Shown here: positions 7,131 to 13,714 of the stretch, piece by piece
Position numbering within the stretch: position 1 is the first letter of the stretch
Layout of the letters: each line of letters starts with the position of its first letter
Source of the DNA: Actinomycetes bacterium
GTDB taxonomy: Bacteria; Actinomycetota; Thermoleophilia; Solirubrobacterales; Solirubrobacteraceae
Direction of reading: 5' to 3'
Assembly: GCA_023404805.1 (NCBI GenBank)
Contig: JAEYAL010000325.1
Span: 1 to 18,630, forward strand
DNA length: 18,630 bases
Program-made: the position numbers and the translations under genes
Notes under the pieces: generated by a model
Database searches by the model: none
Seen by the model: only the letters and a program-made list of their open reading frames with translations
What the model was told of the DNA's origin: nothing

Positions 7131-8595
7131 AGGCGGCGAACCAGCCGTCGTTGGCGACGAGGCGGTAGCCCGGCGGCGCGGCCTGCGCGGCGGGGTTGTC
7201 GCGGGCCTGTCCGAACGAGGTGTACGCCGGGTGCCAGGTCAGGCGGCGCCGCACGACCGTGATGGCGACGCCGCCTTGCCCGGGGTCGAAGCCCGGCTCG
7301 GTGCGGGCGACGACGTCGGCCGCCCGGGCGTTGCCGAGGGCCATGCGCACGTCGGCGATGAGCTTCTGGTTGGGCAGGTTCACCGGCCCGCAGCGGCGGG
7401 CCGCTGCGACCTCGGGGTTCGCGAGCAGCGCTGAGAGCCGCGCCGGCACCTCGACGCGGATGTCGAGATCTTCCTTGATGTAGCCGGTGTCGGTGTGGGT
7501 CAGCGCGAACGCGGCGCCGGCCAGCACGCCGACGACGGAGAACCCGATCCACGCGGTGCGCAGCCGCCCTGGCTCCAGGCGGGTCCACCCCGCCAGCGCG
7601 TAGCCGCCGAAGACGAGCAGCATGAGCGCCGAGATGGCGACGTAGCGGTCGACCGCTGCGAGGCCCACCACGATGATCGCGACGAACGACCCGAGTCCGC
7701 AGGCGATGAGGACGAGCGGCAGCCATGCGCGGCCCGCGTCCTTCCAGAGCGCCAGCGCGATGCCCGCCAGGCAGAGCAGGGCCACGGGCCACTTCACGTT
7801 CTGCACGAGGAAGCGCACCGCGGTCTGCGGCGCCTCGGACGTGGCGACCTGGTGCTGCAGCTCGGCCGCCGAGCGCGACGTGTAGGTGAGCGAGAAGAAC
7901 GGGTCGCCGGCGAGCAGCAGGTCAGTCAGGCACCAGATTACCGGCGCCGCGAGCGCGAGGGCGGCGGGCTTCAGCCACGCGCGCTGCGGGCGCCACCAGT
8001 CCGGCCCGCCGCTCACGATCCAGACGGCGTAGAGCGCTGCGATCAGCCAGCACTCGGGCCGCAGGAGGCCGGCCGCGATCAGCAGCACCCAGACGGGCCC
8101 GCCACGCCGCGGTGTGCGGGCCTCGAGCGCCGCCGCCCAGACGACGAGCGCGAGGTAGGCGATGTCGAGATAGGAGCGGATCGCGAGCGCGGCGTAGTCG
8201 AGCCGCGACACGACGAGCAGACCCGTCGCCCAGGCGACGGCCCGGCCGAAGAGCTCCTTGGCGAGCGTGAACGTGCCGGAGACCAGCGCGACGAAGCTCA
8301 CCAGCAGCGCTGCGACGGCGAGGTGGCGGCCGACGTCGCCGAGCGGCGCCAGGGCCAACCCGAGCAGGAGCGAAAGCGGGTGCTGCGTCGGAGCGCGGAA
8401 CGAGGAGACCTCCGGCGCGCGCCCGTGGAGGAGGTCGTGCGCCCACAGCAGCTGGTGCGCAAGGTCGTACGTCGGGAGGACCGGCCACGCGACGTAGGCG
8501 GCGATGCAGCCGACGACGAGCGCGGCGACGGCCAGCAGCTCAGCGCGGGGAAGCAGCGGGCGGACCGCGGCCGTGTCGGTCGCTCCGGACGCCAT
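7114..8595 (-). CDS. Polytopic membrane protein, GT-C/GT39-like glycosyltransferase
   Basis: 493 residues from the ATG at 8595. A further 109 codons are open upstream, but they are Arg/Ser-rich with no membrane character and overlap the divergent gene, so the internal ATG is preferred. About ten hydrophobic helices fill residues ~15-390. The first extracytoplasmic loop, after helix 1, holds PTYDLAHQLLWAHDLLHG and RAPTQHPL, the acidic and aromatic loop typical of GT-C enzymes that use polyprenyl-phosphate sugars. The last ~110 residues form a soluble, probably extracytoplasmic domain containing two Cys. It overlaps the acyltransferase-3 gene by 17 bases, suggesting one transcript for assembly and modification of a cell-envelope glycan. 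GT39 membership is inferred from topology and the first-loop Asp; substrate unknown. Confidence 0.8.
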   Translation of the reverse strand: MASGATDTAAVRPLLPRAELLAVAALVVGCIAAYVAWPVLPTYDLAHQLLWAHDLLHGRAPEVSSFRAPTQHPLSLLLGLALAPLGDVGRHLAVAALLVSFVALVSGTFTLAKELFGRAVAWATGLLVVSRLDYAALAIRSYLDIAYLALVVWAAALEARTPRRGGPVWVLLIAAGLLRPECWLIAALYAVWIVSGGPDWWRPQRAWLKPAALALAAPVIWCLTDLLLAGDPFFSLTYTSRSAAELQHQVATSEAPQTAVRFLVQNVKWPVALLCLAGIALALWKDAGRAWLPLVLIACGLGSFVAIIVVGLAAVDRYVAISALMLLVFGGYALAGWTRLEPGRLRTAWIGFSVVGVLAGAAFALTHTDTGYIKEDLDIRVEVPARLSALLANPEVAAARRCGPVNLPNQKLIADVRMALGNARAADVVARTEPGFDPGQGGVAITVVRRRLTWHPAYTSFGQARDNPAAQAAPPGYRLVANDGWFAAYVRCA

Positions 8596-8604
8596 GAGCG
8601 CCGC

Positions 8605-8639
8605 ATCGTAGCGGCGCCTGGCGCGTCGCCGCGCCAGGC
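8605..8639 (-). promoter_or_regulatory. Inverted repeat and -10-like hexamer upstream of the GT39-like gene
   Basis: A perfect 10-bp inverted repeat, GCCTGGCGCG (8616-8625) and CGCGCCAGGC (8630-8639), lies in the 130-base gap between divergent genes. Read on the minus strand, its 4-base loop is GCGA, a GNRA tetraloop. Immediately downstream on that strand is TACGAT (8610-8605), a -10-like hexamer 9 bases from the ATG at 8595, which would make the mRNA almost leaderless. In that reading the repeat covers the spacer and -35 zone, as an operator would. If transcription starts further upstream, it is instead a stable hairpin just before the start codon. Confidence 0.4.
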
Positions 8640-8725
8640 CGCAGATGGCGCCGCTGGCGGAGAACCGACACGACCGTGCGGGCGACCGGCCCCACGGGGC
8701 GGCGCGGCGCGGTGAAGATGGAGCC

Positions 8726-9514
8726 ATGACCACCGAGGCCGTCCTCAAGCCCTTCCCCGGGCGCGCGGCGCTCAAGCGCGGCGATCTCGCCGATGCCAAG
8801 CGCCGGCGTCCCGAGTCCGACCTCTCCGCGTACGCCGCGGCGCGCGGGCTCTCCGCGATCGGCGACGCGAGCGTCCCGGCACTCGCGACCGCCATGCCGA
8901 ACCGGCCCGACCGCCAGTTCAACGTCCTGCACGGCCCGCTCGCGCCGGGCCGCGACGGCGTGCTCTTCCACCACCTCTACGGCTGGCCGGTCGACGTCCA
9001 CGGCGATGCGCGCAACGCCACCTTCTACGGGTCGGTCTGGAACCCGAGCATCCCGAAGGGCTGGTGGAAGCCTGACCTGGGCTGGGTCCCGTACCTCGGC
9101 GAGTTCTCGACGACCAAGGAGCGCGACGACATCGAATACGCCGTCGGCGTGCCCTGCACGACGGTCGCCGTGGCGCTGCCCGAGGCGTCTGGCGCTCCCG
9201 ACCGCGTCGCCGAGCGCAGCAACGGCGACACGCCGCTCCACGCGGCGCGCTCCTCGGTGCTCCAGGCGTTCGGCGGCCGCCCGTTCTGCCGCGTCCAGCT
9301 CGCGAGCGGCGTGCTGTCCGTCACCGTCGACGGCTTCATCGACGATCCAGCTGAGCTCGACCGGCTGCGGACCGCGGTGGCGACCGCCGTGGCGGGCCTT
9401 GCCGCCCAAGCCGGCACGCTCGCGGCCGCGCTCACCCCGCCGCCGGCGGAGGTCAAGTCGCTGTTCTCGCTCGACTTCGGCGCCCGCAGGCGCCGCAAGG
9501 GTCAGGCCGGGTAG
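8726..9514 (+). CDS. Conserved-looking hypothetical protein, no family recognised
   Basis: 262 residues from the ATG at 8726. A GGTGAAG stretch (8711-8717) lies 8 bases upstream, and GGAG at 8720-8723 is rather close. I do not recognise the family. It has no signal peptide or transmembrane helix, so it is probably cytoplasmic. An N-terminal basic region (residues ~9-30) leads to NVLHGPLAPGRDGVLFHHLYGWPVDVHG (about 67-94), a glycine- and aromatic-rich core with several Trp (GSVWNP, KGWWKPDLGWVPYLGEF), then a DDIEYAVGVPC strand, a TPLHAARSSVLQAFGG segment, and a final amphipathic helix rich in Ala/Leu before a basic RRRRKGQ tail. The core faintly recalls actinobacterial proteins with an N-x-L-x-G plus Y-x-Y sheet core, but I do not claim homology. 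Codon use matches its neighbours. The 3' end overlaps the convergent HD-GYP gene by 13 bases. Confidence 0.72.
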   Translation: MTTEAVLKPFPGRAALKRGDLADAKRRRPESDLSAYAAARGLSAIGDASVPALATAMPNRPDRQFNVLHGPLAPGRDGVLFHHLYGWPVDVHGDARNATFYGSVWNPSIPKGWWKPDLGWVPYLGEFSTTKERDDIEYAVGVPCTTVAVALPEASGAPDRVAERSNGDTPLHAARSSVLQAFGGRPFCRVQLASGVLSVTVDGFIDDPAELDRLRTAVATAVAGLAAQAGTLAAALTPPPAEVKSLFSLDFGARRRRKGQAG

Positions 9515-10692
9515 AGCTCAGCCACGAGCGCGTCGACCACGGCCGGGTCGAACTGCGTGCCCGCGCAGCGGTGCAGCTCGGCGACGGCCGCTTCCTGGCC
9601 CATGCCCGACCGGTACGGCCGGTCGCTGATCATGGCGTCGTAGGCGTCGCAGGCGCCGACGATCCGCGCGCCAAGCGGGATCGCCTCGCCGACGAGGTTG
9701 TCCGGATAGCCGCCGCCATCGAAGCGCTCGTGGATCGCACGCACCAGCGGCGCGACGCTGCGGGTGAACGGGATCCGCTCGAGCAGCCGCCCGCCCGCGT
9801 CGCTGTGGGTCTTGATCTGCTCGAACTCTTCGTCGGTGAGCTTGCCGGGCTTGCGGAGGATGTCGCTGGGGACGGCGATCTTGCCGATGTCGTGCAGGAT
9901 CGCGGCGTAGTGCACGTCGCGCAGCTCCCGTCCTTCGACGCCGAGCCGCGACGCGACCCGCTCCGACAGCTCGACCACGTCGCGCGCGTGCTGGGCGGTG
10001 TAGGCGTCCTTGGTCTCCAGGACGTCGATCAGCGTCCCGAGCGTGTTCGTCACCGTCGCCTCGACTTCGGCGGCGAGCTCCGCGCGGTGCAGGGCCGCGC
10101 CGACCTGGGCGCAGACCGCTTCGGCCAGCAGGATGTCGTCCTCAGCGAACGCGTGCGTGGCGACCTGTTCGAGGTTGAGCACACCCCACACTTGGCCGTC
10201 GACCGTGATCGGCAGCGACAGCTCCGACCCTGGATCGGTGTCGGCGTTGCGGCCGAGGTAGTGCGGGTCCAGGCGGGTGTCGGGGACCCACGCGGTCTGG
10301 CCGGTGCGCGCGACGCGCCCGTTGACGCCATCGGTGATGCGCTGCTCAAACGCGAGGAAGCCTTGCTGGTCGACGAGCGGGCCGGCGGCCGCGACGACGC
10401 GCAGCATGTCGCCGTCGAGCCGCTGGATCACCGCGAGGTAGTACTGGAACGCCGTGTGCAGCTCGCCGACCGCGAGGCCGGCGATGTCGTTCGGCGTGTG
10501 CAGCGGCGCGAGCTGGACCGACAGCCGCGCTGCGACCGCAAGGCGCTCGTGCTGGAGGCGGTCGCTGGCCGCGCCGGAGGCTGGATCGGCGACGAGGCGC
10601 GGGCGCCCGGGCCCCCGACGGGCGTCAGCAGAGGTGTCGGGGGCATGCGGAGCCGCAGCGGCGCGGCGGCGGGCCCGTGTGGATCGCTCCAT
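9502..10692 (-). CDS. GAF and HD-GYP domain protein, putative cyclic-di-GMP phosphodiesterase
   Basis: 396 residues from the ATG at 10692. Upstream in-frame starts (ATG 10836, GTG 10872) would add a Pro/Thr-rich leader with no domain, and the GTG lies beside a hairpin, so they are less likely. Order: a basic, disordered N-terminus (1-45), a GAF domain (~50-205, ending in the GVLNLE strand), then HD-GYP (~210-396). HD-GYP marks are the first helix His in AQHARDV, HDIGK with metal ligands H267/D268, the THSDAGGRLL helix, HERFDGGGYP (321-330), and GARIVGACDAYDAM. The canonical HHExxDGxGYP has two His; here the first is Ile320, so one metal ligand may be absent. The family hydrolyses c-di-GMP to pGpG or GMP; the GAF domain probably senses a ligand. 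Its 3' end overlaps the convergent gene by 13 bases. Confidence 0.9.
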   Translation of the reverse strand: MERSTRARRRAAAAPHAPDTSADARRGPGRPRLVADPASGAASDRLQHERLAVAARLSVQLAPLHTPNDIAGLAVGELHTAFQYYLAVIQRLDGDMLRVVAAAGPLVDQQGFLAFEQRITDGVNGRVARTGQTAWVPDTRLDPHYLGRNADTDPGSELSLPITVDGQVWGVLNLEQVATHAFAEDDILLAEAVCAQVGAALHRAELAAEVEATVTNTLGTLIDVLETKDAYTAQHARDVVELSERVASRLGVEGRELRDVHYAAILHDIGKIAVPSDILRKPGKLTDEEFEQIKTHSDAGGRLLERIPFTRSVAPLVRAIHERFDGGGYPDNLVGEAIPLGARIVGACDAYDAMISDRPYRSGMGQEAAVAELHRCAGTQFDPAVVDALVAELYPA

Positions 10693-10855
10693 CGGTGGTG
10701 GCGCCTTCGAGGGGAAAGGTGGGTTGGTGGTCAGGCTGCGGTCCGTCGGCCTTGGGGACTGCCGGCGTACGTTGGCTGCACCGGTATTCGGCGTCAGCGC
10801 AGACGGGTTGAGCGGCGGCGCGCCGTTCTTGGACATCCGTTCAATCGCTGCCCGG

Positions 10856-10870
10856 GGAGGCAACGCCTCC
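10856..10870 (-). terminator. Candidate hairpin after the aldose-epimerase-like gene
   Basis: A perfect 6-bp stem, GGAGGC (10856-10861) and GCCTCC (10865-10870), with a 3-base loop. It lies 33 bases past the epimerase stop on the minus strand and 164 bases before the HD-GYP start. No U-run follows. It could end the epimerase transcript, which would give the HD-GYP gene its own promoter in 10693-10855, where I find no convincing -10/-35 pair. Confidence 0.35.
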
Positions 10871-10902
10871 ACGCCGCGCTGAGTTCGGGTTCCGGCCGCC
10901 CG

Positions 10903-11835
10903 TCAGTCGACCGTGATCGAGAACGTCGCGACCGCCGGATGACCCGGCTCCGCGAGGCGCAGCCCGTCGCCCGACACCAGCGCGTTCGTGGGGGCGGCCA
11001 TCGGCTCGAAGCAGATCACCGGGTCGTCGGCGGGCGCGAAGATCTGTGCGGCCGGGTAGCCCTCGTCGAAGGCCACGGTCACGCGGCGACCGCCGCCAGC
11101 GACCACGAACTGCGACCCCTCGGCGACGCCGGTGTAGCCGTCGTCGAAGGTCCGGCTGCCGAGCGTGAACGCCTCAGCCGGCGCGGGCGCCGACGCGCCA
11201 GTCGGAATGCCGAGCGCATCGACTGGACGGTGCACGAGCGCTGGCAGCTCGATCTGCCAGTCCTCGCGCGGCACGCCGGGGAGCGTGATGTACGGGTGGA
11301 AGCCGAACGCCAGCGGCACCGCCTGGTCGCTCGTCGGGATGATCGTCGTCTGCACCTGCAGCCGGCGGTCCTCCAGCGTCACGGCGATCTCGATCTCATG
11401 CGGGTACGGGAACGACGCGAGCAGTTCGGGGGAGCTGAAGTCGAACGACGCGACGAGCTCCTCGCGCTGGTCGCCGTCCACGAGCGGCGGCTCGACGCCC
11501 CATTCAGGGCTCGCTGCCAGCAGGCCGTGCATCGGCAGGCCGTTCGGGTCGTAGCGCAGGCCGAGGGCCCCGCCTTGGAGGTCGACCCCCACGCCCGCGG
11601 CGTGGTAGGCCGGGCCGCTGAGGCGGTTGGCCCAGGGGTGCAGGAACGGGATGCCCATCGTCTTCCCGAGTTCCAGGTAGGCCTGCAGGCCGCGGCGCTG
11701 GCCGAGCAGCTCGGCGTCGCCGTCGCGGAGCGAGACGCCGATCATCCCGGCGTCTGGCACATAGGTCGCGCGAAGCGGCGACCCCGGCGTGCGGTCGTTG
11801 ATTTGTACGGTCTGTCGCGCGGCGCTGCGGGGCAC
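10903..11835 (-). CDS. Aldose 1-epimerase (mutarotase) family protein
   Basis: 310 residues from the GTG at 11835, which has GGGGA (11847-11843) 7 bases upstream. The body is a beta-sandwich galactose-mutarotase fold: an N-terminal TYVPDAGMIGVSLRDGDAELL strand pair, GIPFLHPWANRLSG (active-site Arg and substrate loop), GLPMHGLL with the expected catalytic-site His, SFPYPHEIEIAVTL, FGFHPYITLPG with the second conserved His-Pro, and late FDDGYTG and CFEPMAAPTNAL, which carries the conserved C-terminal Glu in the position of the mutarotase base. The family interconverts sugar anomers, or acts on hexose phosphates in the YeaD branch; the branch cannot be settled here. It lies 118 bases downstream of the exporter gene on the same strand. 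The longer open frame beyond 11835 is antisense shadow within the exporter gene. Confidence 0.88.
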   Translation of the reverse strand: MPRSAARQTVQINDRTPGSPLRATYVPDAGMIGVSLRDGDAELLGQRRGLQAYLELGKTMGIPFLHPWANRLSGPAYHAAGVGVDLQGGALGLRYDPNGLPMHGLLAASPEWGVEPPLVDGDQREELVASFDFSSPELLASFPYPHEIEIAVTLEDRRLQVQTTIIPTSDQAVPLAFGFHPYITLPGVPREDWQIELPALVHRPVDALGIPTGASAPAPAEAFTLGSRTFDDGYTGVAEGSQFVVAGGGRRVTVAFDEGYPAAQIFAPADDPVICFEPMAAPTNALVSGDGLRLAEPGHPAVATFSITVD

Positions 11836-11889
11836 CGCGTCGTCCCCATGGCAAGGCACAGCCGGAGCATCGCACGGGCTGGCGGCGGT

Positions 11890-11902
11890 GTGGTCAGACC
11901 AC
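11890..11902. repeat. Short interrupted palindrome between exporter and epimerase genes
   Basis: GTGGTC-A-GACCAC, a perfect 6+1+6 inverted repeat. It lies 51 bases after the exporter stop and 54 bases before the epimerase start. The single-base centre favours a protein-binding site over a terminator stem. No regulator gene is adjacent, and a site this short could arise by chance. Confidence 0.25.
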
Positions 11903-11953
11903 GGCCGAGCGTGATACCGCTGGTTTCCGGACGAGGAGCGCGCCGACAAGCCG

Positions 11954-13582
11954 TCAACCCGCGGCGCCGAGTGGCTCGGGCTCCAGCGGGACGACCTCAC
12001 CGGACTGCTCGCAGCTGCCGACCTCCTTCGAGGCCCCAGCCAGGGCGCCCCCGGCGCAGTCCTCGGCGTGCACCTCGCGGCGCGGGTTCCGGATCCCGAC
12101 GAGCCCGATGACGCCGCCGAGCGCGACGAGCGCCGCCGCGACACCGACGCCGGTGTGGAACGCGTCGACCGCCGCCGCCTCGACCGCGTCCGCGACCACT
12201 GCCGCCTCGGCGGGCGGCAGACCGGAGGTGTCGGCTTGCGCGAGCGTGCGCCCCATCGCGTCCTCCACGGCGGCCTGTCCGGCCGGGCTGAGGTCCGCGC
12301 CCGCCAGCTGCCGCTCGACGGCACCCGAGAAGCCGCCCGCCACCATCGCCCCGACCGCCGCGATCGCGACGAGCCCGGCGACGCGCGCCACCGCGTTGTT
12401 CGTCGCGGATGCGATGCCGGCGTTGTGTTCGTCGGCGTCGGCGAGCACCGCGGCTGACAGCGGCGCGACCGTCAACGCCAGGCCGGCCGCGAACACGAGC
12501 AGACCGGGAAGCACGTCGGCGGCGTAGTCCGCGTCCGCGGGCATGCGCGCGAGCAGCGCGAGGCCGGCTGCGCCGATGAGCGGCCCGCCGCCCATGAACC
12601 CGCGCGGGCCCAGGCGGTCGGCCAGCGCGCCGGCCCGTTTGGAGCCCAGGAACATCACCACGGTCACCGGCAGGGTGGTGAGGCCGGCCTGCAGCGCGGT
12701 GTAGCCCGCAACCTGCTGGAGGAAGAGCACCAGCAGGAAGAAGACGATCGACAACCCGCCGTACATGACCAGCGTCTCGAGGTTGCCCGCGCTGAAGTTG
12801 CGGCGCCGGAACAGCCCGAGCGGCAGCATCGGATCCGGCGCGCGCGACTCGTGCGCGAGGAAGGCGGCGAAGACCGCGAAGCCTCCGACGATCGGCAGCG
12901 CGACCTCGGGCGCGCCCCACCCCGCTTCGGGCTGGTTGATCAACCCGTAGACCGGCCCGGCGAGGCCGAGCGCGCAGAGCCCGGCTCCAAGCCAGTCCAG
13001 CCGCCGCCGCGGGCCGGTCGCGCTGCGGCCCGGCACCGCGATCCAAATGAGCGCGAGCGTCGCGAGCACGAACGGCACGTTGACCGCGAAGATCCAGCGC
13101 CACGACGCCTGGTCGACGAGCCAGCCGCCCGCGAACGGCCCGATCACGCCCGACATCGCCTGCCACGCCGTCCACGAGCCGATCGCCGCACCGCGCTCGG
13201 CGGCCGGGAACACCGCGACGATCACCGCCAGCGCGCTCGGCGTGAGCAGCGCGCCGAACACGCCCTGGAGCCCGCGCGCGGCGACGAGCACCTCGATCGC
13301 AGGTGCGAGTGCGCACACCAGCGACGCCACCCCGAAGCCGGCGACGCCGGCCGCGAACACGGTCCGCTCGCCGTAGACGTCGCCGAGCGACCCACCGACG
13401 AGGATCAGCGATCCAAGGGCGAGCAGATAGGCGTTCGAGACCCATTGCTGTCCGGCCAGCCCACCGCCGAGATCGTCGGTGATTGCGGGCAGCGCGACAT
13501 TCACCACGGTCGCATCGAGGCCGACCACGAACGAGCCGAGGATCGCCGCGATCAGCGCCAGGCGCTTGCGGTCAGCAGTCAT
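11954..13582 (-). CDS. MFS transporter, DHA2 (EmrB/QacA, 14-helix) drug-exporter family
   Basis: 542 residues with about 14 hydrophobic segments, the usual DHA2 length. Visible motifs are the helix-1 LDATVVNVALPAI (motif D1, with the Asp typical of proton-linked exporters), GSLGDVYGERTVF (motif A between helices 2 and 3), RGLQGVFGALLTPSALAVI (motif B with Arg), and GVIGPFAGGWLVDQASWRWIF (motif C, the exporter antiporter motif). A cytoplasmic C-terminal tail of ~45 residues is acidic and carries two Cys. The family exports hydrophobic compounds, drugs or lipids using the proton gradient; the actual substrate is unknown. A minus-strand TAGACT at 13615-13610 is a plausible -10 box. No TetR or MarR regulator is adjacent in the window. 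Confidence 0.92.
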   Translation of the reverse strand: MTADRKRLALIAAILGSFVVGLDATVVNVALPAITDDLGGGLAGQQWVSNAYLLALGSLILVGGSLGDVYGERTVFAAGVAGFGVASLVCALAPAIEVLVAARGLQGVFGALLTPSALAVIVAVFPAAERGAAIGSWTAWQAMSGVIGPFAGGWLVDQASWRWIFAVNVPFVLATLALIWIAVPGRSATGPRRRLDWLGAGLCALGLAGPVYGLINQPEAGWGAPEVALPIVGGFAVFAAFLAHESRAPDPMLPLGLFRRRNFSAGNLETLVMYGGLSIVFFLLVLFLQQVAGYTALQAGLTTLPVTVVMFLGSKRAGALADRLGPRGFMGGGPLIGAAGLALLARMPADADYAADVLPGLLVFAAGLALTVAPLSAAVLADADEHNAGIASATNNAVARVAGLVAIAAVGAMVAGGFSGAVERQLAGADLSPAGQAAVEDAMGRTLAQADTSGLPPAEAAVVADAVEAAAVDAFHTGVGVAAALVALGGVIGLVGIRNPRREVHAEDCAGGALAGASKEVGSCEQSGEVVPLEPEPLGAAG

Positions 13583-13609
13583 CGCGCAGCGGTTTCGGCC
13601 ATGCGCACC

Positions 13610-13615
13610 AGTCTA
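13610..13615 (-). promoter_or_regulatory. Candidate -10 box of the DHA2 exporter gene
   Basis: On the minus strand TAGACT reads at 13615-13610, 27 bases upstream of the ATG, and matches the actinobacterial TAnnnT pattern. The -35 position is not clear (TTCGGC with a 17-base spacer is a poor match). Two abutting small palindromes upstream, ACCAGTGGT (13646-13654) and GTTCGTGAAC (13653-13662), could be operator half-sites in the space between the two divergent genes. Confidence 0.3.
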
Positions 13616-13677
13616 GGCCGGACGCGGCCGGCGCCGAATCCAGATACCAGTGGTTCGTGAACTAAGCGGCTTTCCGC

Positions 13678-13706
13678 CAGACAAGGTGCCGTTGCGCCCG
13701 TACTCT
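13678..13706 (+). promoter_or_regulatory. Candidate promoter giving a near-leaderless mRNA for the secreted propeller protein
   Basis: CAGACA (13678-13683) and TACTCT (13701-13706) are separated by 17 bases, with 4 of 6 matches each to TTGACA and TATAAT. The expected start site falls within a few bases of the ATG at 13715, and no Shine-Dalgarno sequence is seen before that ATG, which agrees with leaderless translation, common in actinobacteria. Confidence 0.4.
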
Positions 13707-13714
13707 GCCATCCC

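Noticed and set aside
8596..8922. N-terminal extension of the GT39-like protein
   Set aside because: The extra 109 residues are Arg/Ser-rich, lack a hydrophobic segment, and overlap the start of the divergent gene; the ATG at 8595 directly precedes the first helix.
10693..10872. N-terminal extension of the HD-GYP protein
   Set aside because: The added sequence is Pro/Thr-rich without a domain, and the furthest start codon abuts a 6-bp hairpin that more likely belongs to the upstream gene's 3' region.
9571..12111. Very long open frame on the plus strand opposite HD-GYP, epimerase and the exporter end
   Set aside because: It spans three recognisable minus-strand genes, its product is Arg/Asp-rich low-complexity with no domain, and it results from GC-rich codon bias in the opposite strand.
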